Shown one piece after another: positions 30,880 to 39,713 of a stretch of DNA of 64,000 bases (position 1 is the stretch's first letter; each line of letters opens with the position of its first letter). The notes beneath the pieces were generated by a model. The model was not told the origin of the DNA, did not search any database, and saw nothing but the letters and a program-made list of their open reading frames with translations. The DNA is from Dermatobacter hominis. GTDB taxonomy: Bacteria; Actinomycetota; Acidimicrobiia; Acidimicrobiales; Microtrichaceae. The stretch spans positions 3,224,001 to 3,288,000 of the forward strand of contig NZ_CP085840.1 of the NCBI RefSeq assembly GCF_020715685.1, given 5' to 3'. The translations under genes were made by a program, and so were the position numbers.

Positions 30880-32148
30880 TCAGCCCGACCAGACCGACGC
30901 GAGGCGGGCGGCGGCCTCCTCGAGCCGCGCCTCGGGGAGGGTCGCGAACGACAGGCGCGCCGTGCTGTCCGAGTCGGGCCCGGCAGGACCCGCCCGGCCC
31001 GGGCCGGGCACCGCGAACGCCGAGCCCGGCACGAAGGCCACGCCCGCGGCGATCGCTCGCTCGAGCAGGGCGTCGGTGTCGGTCCCGTCGAGCGCCGCCA
31101 TCCAGAGGAACATGCCGCCGTCGGAGCGGTCGATGCGGACCCGGTCGCCGAGCCGGCCGGACAGCGCTCGGTGGAGCGCGTGGCTCCGACGCCGGTACTC
31201 GCGGCGCAGGCGCTCGAGGTGATGGGGGTGCTCGTCGTCGGCGAGCAGGTGGGCGACGACGAGCTGGTTCCACGTCGGCGTGTGGAGGTCGGCCGCCTGC
31301 TTGAGGCGGACCACCGCGTCGAGCACGTCGGCGGGCCCGGTGAGCCAACCGACCCGCAGCCCCGGGGCCAGGACCTTCGAGCTCGACCCGACGTGCACCA
31401 CCCTCGTCGACGCCTCCGCCGTCCGGCGCCCGGGCGCCGCGCCGTCGACCGCGCCCGGTCGGTGCAGCGTCCGCGTCGGCGGACCCCAGTGGAGGTCTCG
31501 GTAGGCGGCGTCCTCGACCAGCACCACGCCGTACGCCGCGGCCAGCGCCCGCAGCCGGTGGCGGCGGCCGGGGGACAGCACGGCGCCGGTCGGGTTGTGG
31601 TGGTCCGGCACGACGTAGAGGGCGCGCACGTCGGCGCCCGAGTGCAGCAGGTCGGCGACCGCGTCCACGTCGATGCCCTCGTCGTCGCCGCCGACGCCGA
31701 CCACGGTGGCCCCCGCGGCCCGGAACGCCTGCACCGCGCCGAGGTACGCCGGCTCCTGCACCACCACGACGTCGCCGGGCGCGCACAGGGCCCTGGCCAC
31801 CAGGTCGAGCGCCTGCTGGGAGCCGGTGGTGATCACCACCTCGTCGGCGTCGACGCCGAGGCGGCCGGCCACGACCTCGCGCAGCGGGGCCAGCCCCGCC
31901 GTCGGCCCGTACTGGAGCGCGACGAGGCCGTTGGCCCCGGCGACCGACGTCGCCGCCTCGGACGCCGCCCGGAACCGGGCGGGGTCGAGCAGCCCGACGT
32001 CGGGGAGGCCGCCCGCCAGCGACAGCACGTCGGGGCGCTCGGCGACCCGGAGGAGGTCGCGGATGGCGGACGAGGCGACGCGCTCGGCGGCGGTGGCGCC
32101 GCGGGCGGGTCCGGGGGGTGCGGTGGGGATGTCGACGGCGAGGCCCAT
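30880..32148 (-). CDS. PLP-dependent aminotransferase (class I/II, 2-aminoadipate type)
   Basis: A 422-residue fold-type I aminotransferase. SLAGGLPD (about 44-51) is the LysN/MocR-like substrate loop, ITTGSQQALDL (about 105-115) binds the PLP phosphate, VPDHHNPTGAVLS contains the Asn-Pro-Thr-Gly block, and VHVGSSSKVLAPGLRVGWL holds the Schiff-base Lys (about residue 254). The sequence fits aminotransferases acting on 2-aminoadipate or aromatic and branched amino acids; the in vivo substrate is unknown. There is no N-terminal GntR domain, so it is not a MocR regulator. It is divergent from an MmyB-type regulator, which may control it. Confidence 0.87.
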   Translation of the reverse strand: MGLAVDIPTAPPGPARGATAAERVASSAIRDLLRVAERPDVLSLAGGLPDVGLLDPARFRAASEAATSVAGANGLVALQYGPTAGLAPLREVVAGRLGVDADEVVITTGSQQALDLVARALCAPGDVVVVQEPAYLGAVQAFRAAGATVVGVGGDDEGIDVDAVADLLHSGADVRALYVVPDHHNPTGAVLSPGRRHRLRALAAAYGVVLVEDAAYRDLHWGPPTRTLHRPGAVDGAAPGRRTAEASTRVVHVGSSSKVLAPGLRVGWLTGPADVLDAVVRLKQAADLHTPTWNQLVVAHLLADDEHPHHLERLRREYRRRSHALHRALSGRLGDRVRIDRSDGGMFLWMAALDGTDTDALLERAIAAGVAFVPGSAFAVPGPGRAGPAGPDSDSTARLSFATLPEARLEEAAARLASVWSG

Positions 32149-32248
32149 GACCTGATGTGAACCCGGACGGCGGCGTCGAGGGAGTGGCTGGCGATGCTGG
32201 TGGTGCCACCACCTGTCTCCGGTCCGGCGGATCTGGTCGACTGGGGGC

Positions 32249-33106
32249 GTGTCGGGCAGCAGTGGGTCGACGGGGGGCTCGGACGCGGGCCGCGAGCTCG
32301 GGGACTTCCTCGTGACGCGTCGCGCCGCGGTCGATCCGACGAGCGTCGGCCTGCCGGCGGGCCCTCGTCGCCGTGCGCCGGGCCTGCGCCGCGAGGAGGT
32401 CGCGCTGCTCGCCGGGGTGTCGGTCACGTGGTACACGTGGCTCGAGCAGGGCCGGGCGGAGCACCCGTCCCGTGCGGTGCTCGACGCAGTGGCGAGGGCG
32501 CTCCTGCTGGACGACGCCGAGCACGCCCACCTGCTCACGCTGGCCGAGCGGGTCGCGGGCCAGGGCGTCCCCGACGTCATCGGCGACTCGTGCGACCGCC
32601 CGCCGCCCGACGCGCTGGTGCGAGCGGTCGATGCGTTGGACCCGGCCCCCACGTATCTGCTCGGCCCGTGCTGGGAGTACCTGGCGTGGAACCGGGCGCA
32701 GGGGCTCCTGTACCCGCAGGCCGAGGAGCTGCCCGAGGAGGACCGGAACCTGCTGGTGATCGTGCTCTGCGAGCCGACGGCGCGCGAGCTGATCGTGGAC
32801 CGCGAGGTCGAGGCCCGGGCGATGGTCACCGAGTTCCGCGCCGCGACGGCCGCGATGCGGGGCGAGCCGAAGCTCGAGCGCCTCATCGACCGGCTGCGAG
32901 CCGAGAGCCCCGAGTTCGCGGCGTGGTGGGCCGACCACGACGTCGCCGGCTTCCACAGCCGGCTGCGCAGCTACGACCACCCGGTCGCCGGTCGGCTGAC
33001 GTTCGAGTACCAGGCGTTCCGGCCCGCAGAGTGGCCGGCGTACCGCCTGGTCACGCAGCTGCCGGTCCCCGGCGACGACAGCACCCAGCGCCTGACCTCG
33101 GGCTGA
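32249..33106 (+). CDS. XRE-family regulator with MmyB-like ligand domain
   Basis: A 285-residue regulator common in actinobacteria. The N-terminal helix-turn-helix is at about 15-75 (LGDFLVTRRAAVDP, then RRAPGLRREEVALLAGVSVTWYTWLEQGR), followed by the MmyB-type C-terminal domain with PTYLLGPCWEYLAWNRAQGLLYP and FRAATAAMRGEPKLERLI, and a final ...GRLTFEYQAFRPAEWPAYRLVTQLP-like strand region. MmyB-type domains bind fatty-acid-like ligands. GTG 32249 is chosen to include the full helix-turn-helix. It is divergent from the aminotransferase with a 100-base gap that should hold both promoters. Confidence 0.88.
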   Translation: MSGSSGSTGGSDAGRELGDFLVTRRAAVDPTSVGLPAGPRRRAPGLRREEVALLAGVSVTWYTWLEQGRAEHPSRAVLDAVARALLLDDAEHAHLLTLAERVAGQGVPDVIGDSCDRPPPDALVRAVDALDPAPTYLLGPCWEYLAWNRAQGLLYPQAEELPEEDRNLLVIVLCEPTARELIVDREVEARAMVTEFRAATAAMRGEPKLERLIDRLRAESPEFAAWWADHDVAGFHSRLRSYDHPVAGRLTFEYQAFRPAEWPAYRLVTQLPVPGDDSTQRLTSG

Positions 33107-33248
33107 GCCCCGGGTCCGGGAGCCGATGACGCGCAGTCCGGGCGTGCCGCGCGGTTCCGGTGCCGGGGCTGAGGTCGAGCACAGCCGCTCAGCGCCCTCA
33201 CAGCTGCCGCTTACCCGGTCCTCACGTTCCGGGGATGACATTGCACCC

Positions 33249-34715
33249 ATGTCCTACGGCGACCCCACGACCGCACCGACCCCGGTGGCCGGTCCCCCCA
33301 CCTCGACGGCGCCGACCGGTGCACCCGCCGGCTCCGCGCCCTCGTTCCCGTCCGCCCCTCCCACGGCCATGCCGCTGGCGCCCCCGACGACGCCCGGCGC
33401 GCCGTCCGGCTTCCCGGCGACGCCGCCGACCTACACCGGTCCGCTGCCCGGCGGAGCCGGCGGCGGGTGGAACCCCCCCGGCGGGGCACAGCCCTCGCCG
33501 ACGCCGTCCTCGGGTCGGGGTCCGGGCGCCGGCCGCAAGGTCGCCATCGGCCTGCTGCTCGTCCTCGCCCTGCTCGCCGGCGTCGCCGGCGGCTTCGGCC
33601 TGTCGCAGCTGTCGGGGTCGACCGACGACACCGCGAGCCCCCGCCAGCGCGAGGTGCCGACGGAGCCGAACGGCTCGCCCTTCGGCGGTGAGCCGTCGCA
33701 GCTGCCGACGCCCGGCCAGGGCCAGGGCGGCTCGAACGGCCAGAGCGGCTCCGGCGACACGGCCGACGCCGACGCCGTCGCGCAGAAGGTCGTCCCCGGC
33801 GTGGTCAACATCAACGTGCTCTCGGCGCAGGGCCAGGGTGCGGGCACCGGCATCACGCTGTCGTCCGACGGGCTCGTCGTCACCAACAACCACGTGATCC
33901 GGGGCGCCACCCGCATCGTCGTCACCGACGCCGACACGGGCGAGCGCTACGAGGCGAAGGTCGTCGGCACGGCCAAGACCAAGGACCTGGCGGTCATCCA
34001 GCTGCAGGACGCGGAGGGCCTCGACACCGTGAAGATCGGCGACTCGGACTCGGTCGAGGTCGGCGACGCCGTCGTGGCGCTCGGCAACGCAGGGGGCCAG
34101 GGCGGCACGCCGTCGGTCGTGACCGGCAACGTCGTCGCCCTGGGTCGCAGCATCACCGCCAGCGACGAGTCGGGCAGCCAGGCGCAGCGCCTGAACGACC
34201 TGATCCAGATCGACGCCAACATCGTCCCGGGCGACTCCGGGGGTCCGCTGGCGAACGCCGACGGCGAGGTCATCGGCATCAACGCCGCCGCCTCCTCGAC
34301 GAACGAGGTGTCATCGAACGACGAGGGCTACGCCATCCCCATCAACGCCGCCATGGACATCGTCGAGCAGATCAAGGCCGGCAAGGAGAGCGACGTCGTC
34401 CGAATCGGCGCCCGCGGCGTCCTCGGCGTCAGCGTGGCCAGCGTGGCCGACGACCCGTTCGGTCAGGGCCAGGGCGGTGCCACCTCCGGCGCCAGCGTGG
34501 CCGCCGTGGCCGACGGCTCCGGCGCCGCCGAGGCCGGCGTCACCCAGGGCTCGACGATTACCGCCGTCGACGGGACGACCATCGACTCGGCCGAGGCGCT
34601 GACCTCCGCGCTCGACGGCGCGAAGCCGGGGGACGAGGTCGAGCTCTCGTGGACCGACGCGAACGGCCAGAGCCGCACCGCCACGGTCACCCTCACCGAG
34701 GGCCCGCCCGACTGA
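33249..34715 (+). CDS. HtrA/DegP-type serine protease with PDZ domain
   Basis: A 488-residue membrane-anchored protease for envelope quality control. A Pro/Ala/Thr-rich cytoplasmic arm (about 1-95) leads to one membrane helix (about 97-120), a Gly/Ser linker, the trypsin-like domain and a PDZ domain (about 390-485). The triad is His 215 (NNHVIRG), Asp 246 (KDLAVIQL) and Ser 330 (PGDSGGPL). Topology places the protease outside the cell. GACATT (33237-33242) six bases before ATG 33249 fits leaderless expression. A strong hairpin at 34721-34761 follows the stop. Confidence 0.92.
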   Translation: MSYGDPTTAPTPVAGPPTSTAPTGAPAGSAPSFPSAPPTAMPLAPPTTPGAPSGFPATPPTYTGPLPGGAGGGWNPPGGAQPSPTPSSGRGPGAGRKVAIGLLLVLALLAGVAGGFGLSQLSGSTDDTASPRQREVPTEPNGSPFGGEPSQLPTPGQGQGGSNGQSGSGDTADADAVAQKVVPGVVNINVLSAQGQGAGTGITLSSDGLVVTNNHVIRGATRIVVTDADTGERYEAKVVGTAKTKDLAVIQLQDAEGLDTVKIGDSDSVEVGDAVVALGNAGGQGGTPSVVTGNVVALGRSITASDESGSQAQRLNDLIQIDANIVPGDSGGPLANADGEVIGINAAASSTNEVSSNDEGYAIPINAAMDIVEQIKAGKESDVVRIGARGVLGVSVASVADDPFGQGQGGATSGASVAAVADGSGAAEAGVTQGSTITAVDGTTIDSAEALTSALDGAKPGDEVELSWTDANGQSRTATVTLTEGPPD

Positions 34716-34720
34716 TCCTC

Positions 34721-34761
34721 CGGACGACCGGTCGGGCCCTCTCCCACCGACCGGTCGTCCG
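34721..34761 (+). terminator. hairpin terminator after HtrA gene
   Basis: Perfect 15-base arms (34721-34735 and 34747-34761) around an 11-base loop start five bases after the protease stop. There is no T-tract, as usual for high-G+C actinobacteria. Confidence 0.7.
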
Positions 34762-34813
34762 CCGCCACGGCGCCTGCCGATCTCCCCACTCCCTCCCTTC
34801 GGCAGGCTCGTCC

Positions 34814-34847
34814 CACCGGGGGCCGTCCCCCAGGTCGGCCCCCGGTG
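34814..34847. terminator. second hairpin upstream of MOSC gene
   Basis: Eleven-base perfect arms (CACCGGGGGCC and GGCCCCCGGTG) enclose a 12-base loop about 60 bases before the MOSC promoter. It may be a back-up terminator insulating the leaderless MOSC promoter from HtrA read-through. Confidence 0.5.
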
Positions 34848-34910
34848 CCGCGTCCGGCCACACGTCGCGTGCCGGGGGTGGCGTCCCGGCGCCGGGCCTA
34901 CGATCCGCGG

Positions 34911-35768
34911 ATGCAGTTGAGCGAGATCTGGCGCTACCCGGTCAAGTCGATGATCGGCGAGCGGGTCGATGCGGCCGAGCTGTCCGACGACGGCGTCGCC
35001 GGCGATCGGGCCTGGGCGGTGCGCGACGAGGTCCGTGGCGGCATCCGGGGCGCGAAGAAGATCAGCGGCCTGATGCGCCTGGCGGCCGCCTTCGAGGACG
35101 GCCCGGGTTCGGCGGTGACGATCACGCTGCCCGACGGGACCACCGTGCGCGCCGGCGACGACGAGGCGAACGCGGCGGTGAGCGCGGCGCTCGACCACGA
35201 GGTGACCCTCTGGCCCCGGCTCCCGCCGACCGAGCTCGACCACTACCGCCGCGGGGCGCCGGACTCCGACGACCTGCTCGAGGAGCTGCGGGCGATCTTC
35301 GGCCGTGAGCCCGACGAGCCGCTGCCCGACCTGTCGGTCTTCCCGCCCGAGATCCTCGAGTACGAGTCGCCGCTCGGCACCTACTTCGACGCGTTCCCCC
35401 TCCTCCTCCTGACGACCTCGTCGCTCCGCTCGATGTCCGAGGCGCTGCCCGACTCGGTGGTCGACGTCCGCCGCTTCCGCCCGAACCTCGTCGTCGACAC
35501 CGGCGACGAGCCCGGTCACCCGGAGCGGGGGTGGGCCGGCCGGACCGTGCACGTGGGCGACGTCGAGCTCGAGGTCGTCGTGGGGTGCCCGCGCTGCGTC
35601 ATGGTCACCCAGGAGATCGACGACGCCACGCCTCAGGACCGGGCGCTGCTGCGCTACGTCGTGCGCGAGCTGGACCAGGACGTCGGGGTGTACGCGACCG
35701 TGAGGCGCCCCGGCGCGGTGCACGTGGGCGACGCCGTCACCGTCGGCGACCCCGTCGTCGTGGGGTGA
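34911..35768 (+). CDS. MOSC domain protein
   Basis: A 285-residue protein with an N-terminal MOSC beta-barrel (IWRYPVKSMIGERVDAAELS, about 5-24, ending in GDRAWAV) and the MOSC sulfur-carrier/Mo-cofactor sulfurase C-terminal domain, where VVVGCPRCVMVTQE (about 223-236) holds the conserved Cys. Members bind molybdenum cofactor and catalyse N-hydroxylated compound reduction or sulfur transfer. TACGAT six bases before ATG 34911 supports the start. The redox partner is not obvious, although a molybdopterin oxidoreductase lies 13 kb away. Confidence 0.88.
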   Translation: MQLSEIWRYPVKSMIGERVDAAELSDDGVAGDRAWAVRDEVRGGIRGAKKISGLMRLAAAFEDGPGSAVTITLPDGTTVRAGDDEANAAVSAALDHEVTLWPRLPPTELDHYRRGAPDSDDLLEELRAIFGREPDEPLPDLSVFPPEILEYESPLGTYFDAFPLLLLTTSSLRSMSEALPDSVVDVRRFRPNLVVDTGDEPGHPERGWAGRTVHVGDVELEVVVGCPRCVMVTQEIDDATPQDRALLRYVVRELDQDVGVYATVRRPGAVHVGDAVTVGDPVVVG

Positions 35769-35797
35769 CGCCGGATCACCCGGTAACGTGACCGCCC

Positions 35798-36052
35798 GTG
35801 CTGATCCTCGCCATCCTCGCGGTCGGAATGCTCATCGGCTGGCTCGCCCAGCTCGTGCTCGGGATGGGCACGCGCCCCAACGCCCAGTCGCTCGTCGCCG
35901 GCATCCTCGGCTCGCTGGTCGGCGGGCTGCTCGCCAGCCTGCTGGCGGGCGACGGGCTCACGATCCGGTTCAGCGGGCTGCTCGGCTCCTTCGTCGGGGC
36001 GATCATCGTCCTGCTCGTGTGGCGGGCGATCGACAGCCGCACGGCCTCCTGA
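35798..36052 (+). CDS. GlsB/YeaQ/YmgE-type small membrane protein
   Basis: An 84-residue protein of three membrane segments with the GlsB/YeaQ pattern: GMLIGWLAQLVLGMG, LVAGILGSLVGGLLASLL and GLLGSFVGAIIVLLVW. Family members are stress-associated inner-membrane proteins of unknown mechanism; the old name transglycosylase-associated protein has no functional basis. GTG 35798 is eight bases after TAACGT (35784-35789). It lies 29 bases after the MOSC stop and has its own promoter. Confidence 0.85.
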   Translation: MLILAILAVGMLIGWLAQLVLGMGTRPNAQSLVAGILGSLVGGLLASLLAGDGLTIRFSGLLGSFVGAIIVLLVWRAIDSRTAS

Positions 36053-36071
36053 GCGGCAGGCCCGCCGCCCG

Positions 36072-36881
36072 TCAGCCCAGGTCGAGCATGCTGGCGTCGG
36101 ACACCGCGTAGGCCGTGTCGGGGCGCACCGCTCGGTCCGTCCAGACCCACAGCCGCCAGAGCAGGCGGTCCCGGTCCTCGTACGGGTCGCGACCGTGGAG
36201 CAGCCGCGTGTTGTCGACGACCAGGGCATCGCCCGCACCGAGGTGGAAGCGGGGCAGTCGATCGGTGAGGTCGGCGAGCAACCCCTCCCACCGGTCGAGC
36301 AGGCGTCGGGTCCGCGCCGGATCGGGGTCGTCGGGCGCGGGCTGGAGGAAGATCGAGCGGGTCCAGGCCGTGCGGTCACCGTCGAGCCGGCGGCCGATCG
36401 GTCCGATCACGGTGGGCCGACCCGGCTCGGTCTGGTCGACGTCGGTGTCGAGCAGGAACGTGGCGAGCTCCCGGTCGGCGTCGTCGCCGGCGGCCAGCCG
36501 GCCGACCACGGCGTCGAGGTCGACCAGGAACGACGCCCCGCCGCCATCGGCCGCCGGGTGGACGCATCCGAGGACCAGCACGTCGGGCGCGCCCTCGGCG
36601 AGCGAGAACCCGTCGGAGTGCAGCGGCGTGGTCAGGGTGTGGCCGTCGGCGTCGAGGTCGGGCCGGTCGCGGCCGCCGGCCGCACGCACGGGCACGTGGT
36701 CGCCGATCGAACGGATCTCGTCGCCGAGGACCGACCGGACCAGCGCGGTCATCGGGTCGGGGGCCGAACCGGGGCCCGGGACGACCACGGCGCCGGTGGT
36801 CCGCAGCGCCCGCCGGACGGCGACCGGGTCGTCCAGGCGCTCGGGGACGGTCCCGACGGCGACGAGATCGTTGTCCGCCAT
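36072..36881 (-). CDS. TauD/TfdA-like Fe(II)/2-oxoglutarate dioxygenase
   Basis: A 269-residue double-stranded beta-helix dioxygenase. LHSDGFSLAEG (about 89-99) provides the HxD metal ligands, and LLHGRDPYEDRDRLLWRLWVWTD (about 225-247) the distal His and the Arg that binds 2-oxoglutarate. That arrangement is typical of TauD and clavaminate-synthase-like oxygenases, which hydroxylate or desaturate small molecules. The substrate is unknown. TAACGT on the minus strand seven bases before ATG 36881 supports the start. The next gene, 19 bases beyond its end, converges. Confidence 0.82.
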   Translation of the reverse strand: MADNDLVAVGTVPERLDDPVAVRRALRTTGAVVVPGPGSAPDPMTALVRSVLGDEIRSIGDHVPVRAAGGRDRPDLDADGHTLTTPLHSDGFSLAEGAPDVLVLGCVHPAADGGGASFLVDLDAVVGRLAAGDDADRELATFLLDTDVDQTEPGRPTVIGPIGRRLDGDRTAWTRSIFLQPAPDDPDPARTRRLLDRWEGLLADLTDRLPRFHLGAGDALVVDNTRLLHGRDPYEDRDRLLWRLWVWTDRAVRPDTAYAVSDASMLDLG

Positions 36882-36973
36882 GGGCGCGACGTTACGACGG
36901 GCCCGGGGAGCAGCTCCGCCCGTTCCCGTGAAGGCTGCGTGAACGGGCGCTCGCGGCGGCGCCGGGCTGGGTG

Positions 36974-37010
36974 GACAGGGTCCGGACCCTTCCGCAACCC
37001 GGACCCTGTC
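36974..37010 (-). terminator. hairpin downstream of potassium channel gene
   Basis: Perfect 12-base arms (GACAGGGTCCGG at 36974-36985 and its complement at 36999-37010) with a 13-base loop lie 140 bases past the channel stop. It is the best terminator for that minus-strand transcript in the 269-base gap, which otherwise holds no convincing gene. Confidence 0.5.
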
Positions 37011-37150
37011 GTGTCCTCCCATGCACGTGCCGGTGCTCCCGACCCGGAGGTCGCCGGCACGCCCCTTTTCCGGTAGCGAGCATCGTCGCTGGGAGGGGGA
37101 CCCGCAATGGGGACGAGTCCCCACTCGCGGCCGCGGACCCGCGACGACGC

Positions 37151-37918
37151 TCAGGCGGCGGGATCGGGCGGCGCGTCGGGGCCGCCGCCGGCCGGATCGC
37201 CCCGCCGGGTGGGGCGCCCGAGGTTCGACACCGTCAGCGCCACGACGGTCACCAGGAACACCTGGCCCGTCACGGCCTCGATCGTCGCCAGCGTCTGCCC
37301 GAGCCGTGTCGCCGGCGTCAGGTCGCCGTAGCCGACGGTCGTCATCGTGATGAAGCTGAAGTACTCGAAGTCGGAGTAGGCGGGCGACGTGGTCTGGGCG
37401 AAGAAGTCGCTCGGGCCGCCGACCAGGGCGATGAAGAGGTAGAGCGCCCCAAAGAAGATGCCGATCTGCAGGTAGGCGGTGAGGGCGCCCGCCAGCGTGT
37501 CGACCGTGATCCGGGGTCGCAGCATGAGCCGCACCATGACCAGCATGGGGGTGACGAGCAGCAGCAGTGCGAAGAGGCCCGCCGCCAGCACCTCGACCGT
37601 GCCGGTCGAGGCGTCGTGCACGACCGGGATCGTGGCCCCGGCCAACGTCGCGAGCACCACGATCGCCGTGCCCGTGCGGCGCACCGCCGGGTGGGCGCCG
37701 GTGCGGGCGAGGGCGACGATGGCGCTGACGCCGATCAGCGCGACCTCGAGCGCCCGGCTCCAGTTGTAGTTGGAGAGGAACGGGCTGAGGAGCATGGCGA
37801 GGAGCGTCAGCCCGAGCACCGGGGCGATGCTCTTCTGCTCCGACGGCTGCACGAACCGCCGGAGCCTGGGGAAGCGCGCCGGGACCGGCTGGGCGGGTCC
37901 GTCCGGGTCGCTGGCCAT
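37151..37918 (-). CDS. potassium channel protein (two-pore-helix ion channel)
   Basis: A 255-residue K+ channel with about five to six membrane segments; the pore loop MTTVGYGDLTPA (about 190-201) has the canonical TVGYGD selectivity filter, followed by the inner helix VTGQVFLVTVVALTVS. There is no RCK/TrkA regulatory domain; the cytoplasmic tail is short and Pro/Gly-rich. The four N-terminal hydrophobic segments lack the charged S4 pattern, so voltage gating is not supported. CATGAT on the minus strand six bases before ATG 37918 is a possible leaderless promoter. It is divergent from the carotenoid oxygenase gene. Confidence 0.88.
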   Translation of the reverse strand: MASDPDGPAQPVPARFPRLRRFVQPSEQKSIAPVLGLTLLAMLLSPFLSNYNWSRALEVALIGVSAIVALARTGAHPAVRRTGTAIVVLATLAGATIPVVHDASTGTVEVLAAGLFALLLLVTPMLVMVRLMLRPRITVDTLAGALTAYLQIGIFFGALYLFIALVGGPSDFFAQTTSPAYSDFEYFSFITMTTVGYGDLTPATRLGQTLATIEAVTGQVFLVTVVALTVSNLGRPTRRGDPAGGGPDAPPDPAA

Positions 37919-38037
37919 GGGCCGATCATGTCCGTCGCGACCGTCGCACGGGTGGACCTGGACCGCCCCTCGCCCGCGACGGGGCGTAGCCTCGGACCAT
38001 CCACCCCGACGGGGCGGCTGTCACCAGGGGGACGACC

Positions 38038-39348
38038 ATGCCGACCGAGACAGGGGCCTCATCGCTCCAGCGCGACTACGTCACCGGACCGCTCGCACCG
38101 GTCACCGACGAGCTCACCGTCACCGATCTGGACGTGACCGGGTCGCTGCCCGTGGAGCTGTGCGGGCGGTACGTGCGCAACGGGCCGAACCCGCTCGACC
38201 CGGACCCGGCCACCCAGCACTGGTTCCTCGGCACCGGCATGCTCCACGGCGTCCGGCTCGAGGACGGGCGCGCCGCGTGGTACCGCAACCGGTTCGTGCG
38301 GAACACGATCGACGAGGGCGGCTCGCCCAACACCAACGTGGTGTCGATGGGCGGCCGGACCTGGGCGATCGTCGAGGCCGGCGGCGCGCCGGTCGAGGTC
38401 ACCGACGAGCTCGAGTCGATCGCGTCGAACCGGTTCGACGGCACGCTCGAGGGCGCGTACACCGCCCACCCGCATCGGGACCCCCGGACCGGCACCTGGC
38501 ACGCGATCACCTACCACTGGGCCGAGGAGGCGGTGCGCTACGTCGTCAACGACGGCGCCCGCGTCGTGCACGAGGAGATCGTGCCGGTCGGCGGGCGGCC
38601 GATGGTCCACGACACCGCCATCACGCCGACCTCGGTGCTCTTGTTCGACCTGCCGTGCACGTTCGACCTCGACGAGGCGATGGCCGGCACGCCCTTCCCC
38701 TACCGCTGGGACCCCGAGCGCGACGCCCGTGTCGGGGTGCTGCCGCTGCTCGGCACCGCGGACCAGATCCGGTGGGTCGAGGTGCCGCGGTGCTACGTCT
38801 TCCACCCCCTCAACGCGGTGGACCTCCCCGACGGCCGTGTGGCGGTCGACCTGGTCGTGTGGCCCCGCATGTTCGACCGGGACCGGCTCGGGCCGAACGA
38901 GGGTGCCCCGCGGCTCGAGCGCTGGACGCTCGATCCGGTGTCGGGCACCTCGTCGATCGAGGTGGTCGACGATCGCAGCCAGGAGTTCCCGCGGGGCGAC
39001 GAGCGCCGCACGGGCGAGGAGCTGCGTTACGGCATGACGGTCGGCGGCCGGATCGCCGGCGGCGTGCACCAGCCGCTCCTCTGGCACGACCTGACCGCCG
39101 GCACGACGGTCGAGGTCGACTTCGGCCAGACCAGCGCGGCGCAGGAGTTCGTGCACGTGCCGAGGTCCGGATCGGTGGCCGAGGACGACGCGTGGCTCCT
39201 CGGCTTCGTCTCGGACCGGGCCGAGGGGACGACCGACCTCGTCGTGCTGGCGGCCGACGACCCGGCGACCGGACCGATCGCCAGGGTGCACCTGCCCCAG
39301 CGGGTGCCCGACGGGTTCCACGGCAACTGGCTGCCCGACCCGGTCTGA
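38038..39348 (+). CDS. carotenoid oxygenase (RPE65/CCD family)
   Basis: A 436-residue seven-bladed propeller dioxygenase. GRYVRNGPNPLDPDPATQHW (about 42-61) and FLGTGMLHGVRLEDGRAAWY are the signature N-terminal blocks, and the iron-ligand His positions fall at HPHRDP (about 142), VHDTAI (about 198), FHPLNAV (about 258) and the final FHGNWLPDP. It cleaves C=C bonds of carotenoids, apocarotenoids or stilbenes with O2. TAGCCT at 37987-37992 predicts a leader of about 40 bases, and AGGGGGA before ATG 38038 is a good ribosome site. It is the only carotenoid-cleavage gene here; the CrtI-like protein at 1.3-2.7 kb may be related in pathway. Confidence 0.9.
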   Translation: MPTETGASSLQRDYVTGPLAPVTDELTVTDLDVTGSLPVELCGRYVRNGPNPLDPDPATQHWFLGTGMLHGVRLEDGRAAWYRNRFVRNTIDEGGSPNTNVVSMGGRTWAIVEAGGAPVEVTDELESIASNRFDGTLEGAYTAHPHRDPRTGTWHAITYHWAEEAVRYVVNDGARVVHEEIVPVGGRPMVHDTAITPTSVLLFDLPCTFDLDEAMAGTPFPYRWDPERDARVGVLPLLGTADQIRWVEVPRCYVFHPLNAVDLPDGRVAVDLVVWPRMFDRDRLGPNEGAPRLERWTLDPVSGTSSIEVVDDRSQEFPRGDERRTGEELRYGMTVGGRIAGGVHQPLLWHDLTAGTTVEVDFGQTSAAQEFVHVPRSGSVAEDDAWLLGFVSDRAEGTTDLVVLAADDPATGPIARVHLPQRVPDGFHGNWLPDPV

Positions 39349-39402
39349 CCGCGGCGCGGACGGCTCGGGGCGGGGCGGCGTGGTGTACGGCTCGGCGGCC
39401 GG

Positions 39403-39702
39403 TCAGGTGTAGCTGGCGGCGCGCCGGTCGCGCTCGGTGCGGCGGGCGCCGAAGTGGGTGCTGAGGTCGACGCAGAAGGCGAAGATCACGATCAGCCACC
39501 CGAAGCCGGTCACGCCGCCGATCGGGGCCCAGGCGGCGGCCCACGCCAACGTCGTCCACGGCAGCAGGAAGAACCCGAGGATCGGGAACAGCCAGTTGTC
39601 GTCGAACGCCGCCGGGATCCGGTCCGTGAAGATCCACGTGAGGAACAGCGCCAGCCTCGGCGACACGGCCGAGGCCAGGACGAGCAGGCATCCGCATCCC
39701 AT
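39403..39702 (-). CDS. hypothetical small membrane protein
   Basis: A 99-residue protein with three hydrophobic segments (about 3-23, 39-60 and 66-84), opening MGCGCLLVLASA and closing with a basic GARRTERDRR tail. It has the look of an actinobacterial small inner-membrane protein of unknown function. TAGTCT on the minus strand eight bases before ATG 39702 overlaps the stop codon of the upstream gene, so it has its own leaderless promoter even though it follows that gene by 11 bases. Confidence 0.65.
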   Translation of the reverse strand: MGCGCLLVLASAVSPRLALFLTWIFTDRIPAAFDDNWLFPILGFFLLPWTTLAWAAAWAPIGGVTGFGWLIVIFAFCVDLSTHFGARRTERDRRAASYT

Positions 39703-39713
39703 GGGGGCGCAGA

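Noticed and set aside
37060-37130. GGGGGACCCGCAATGGGG near 37095 recalls part of the c-di-AMP riboswitch
   Set aside because: No plus-strand gene follows it and the flanking conserved blocks are missing; the potassium channel nearby is on the other strand and would need the riboswitch at its other end.
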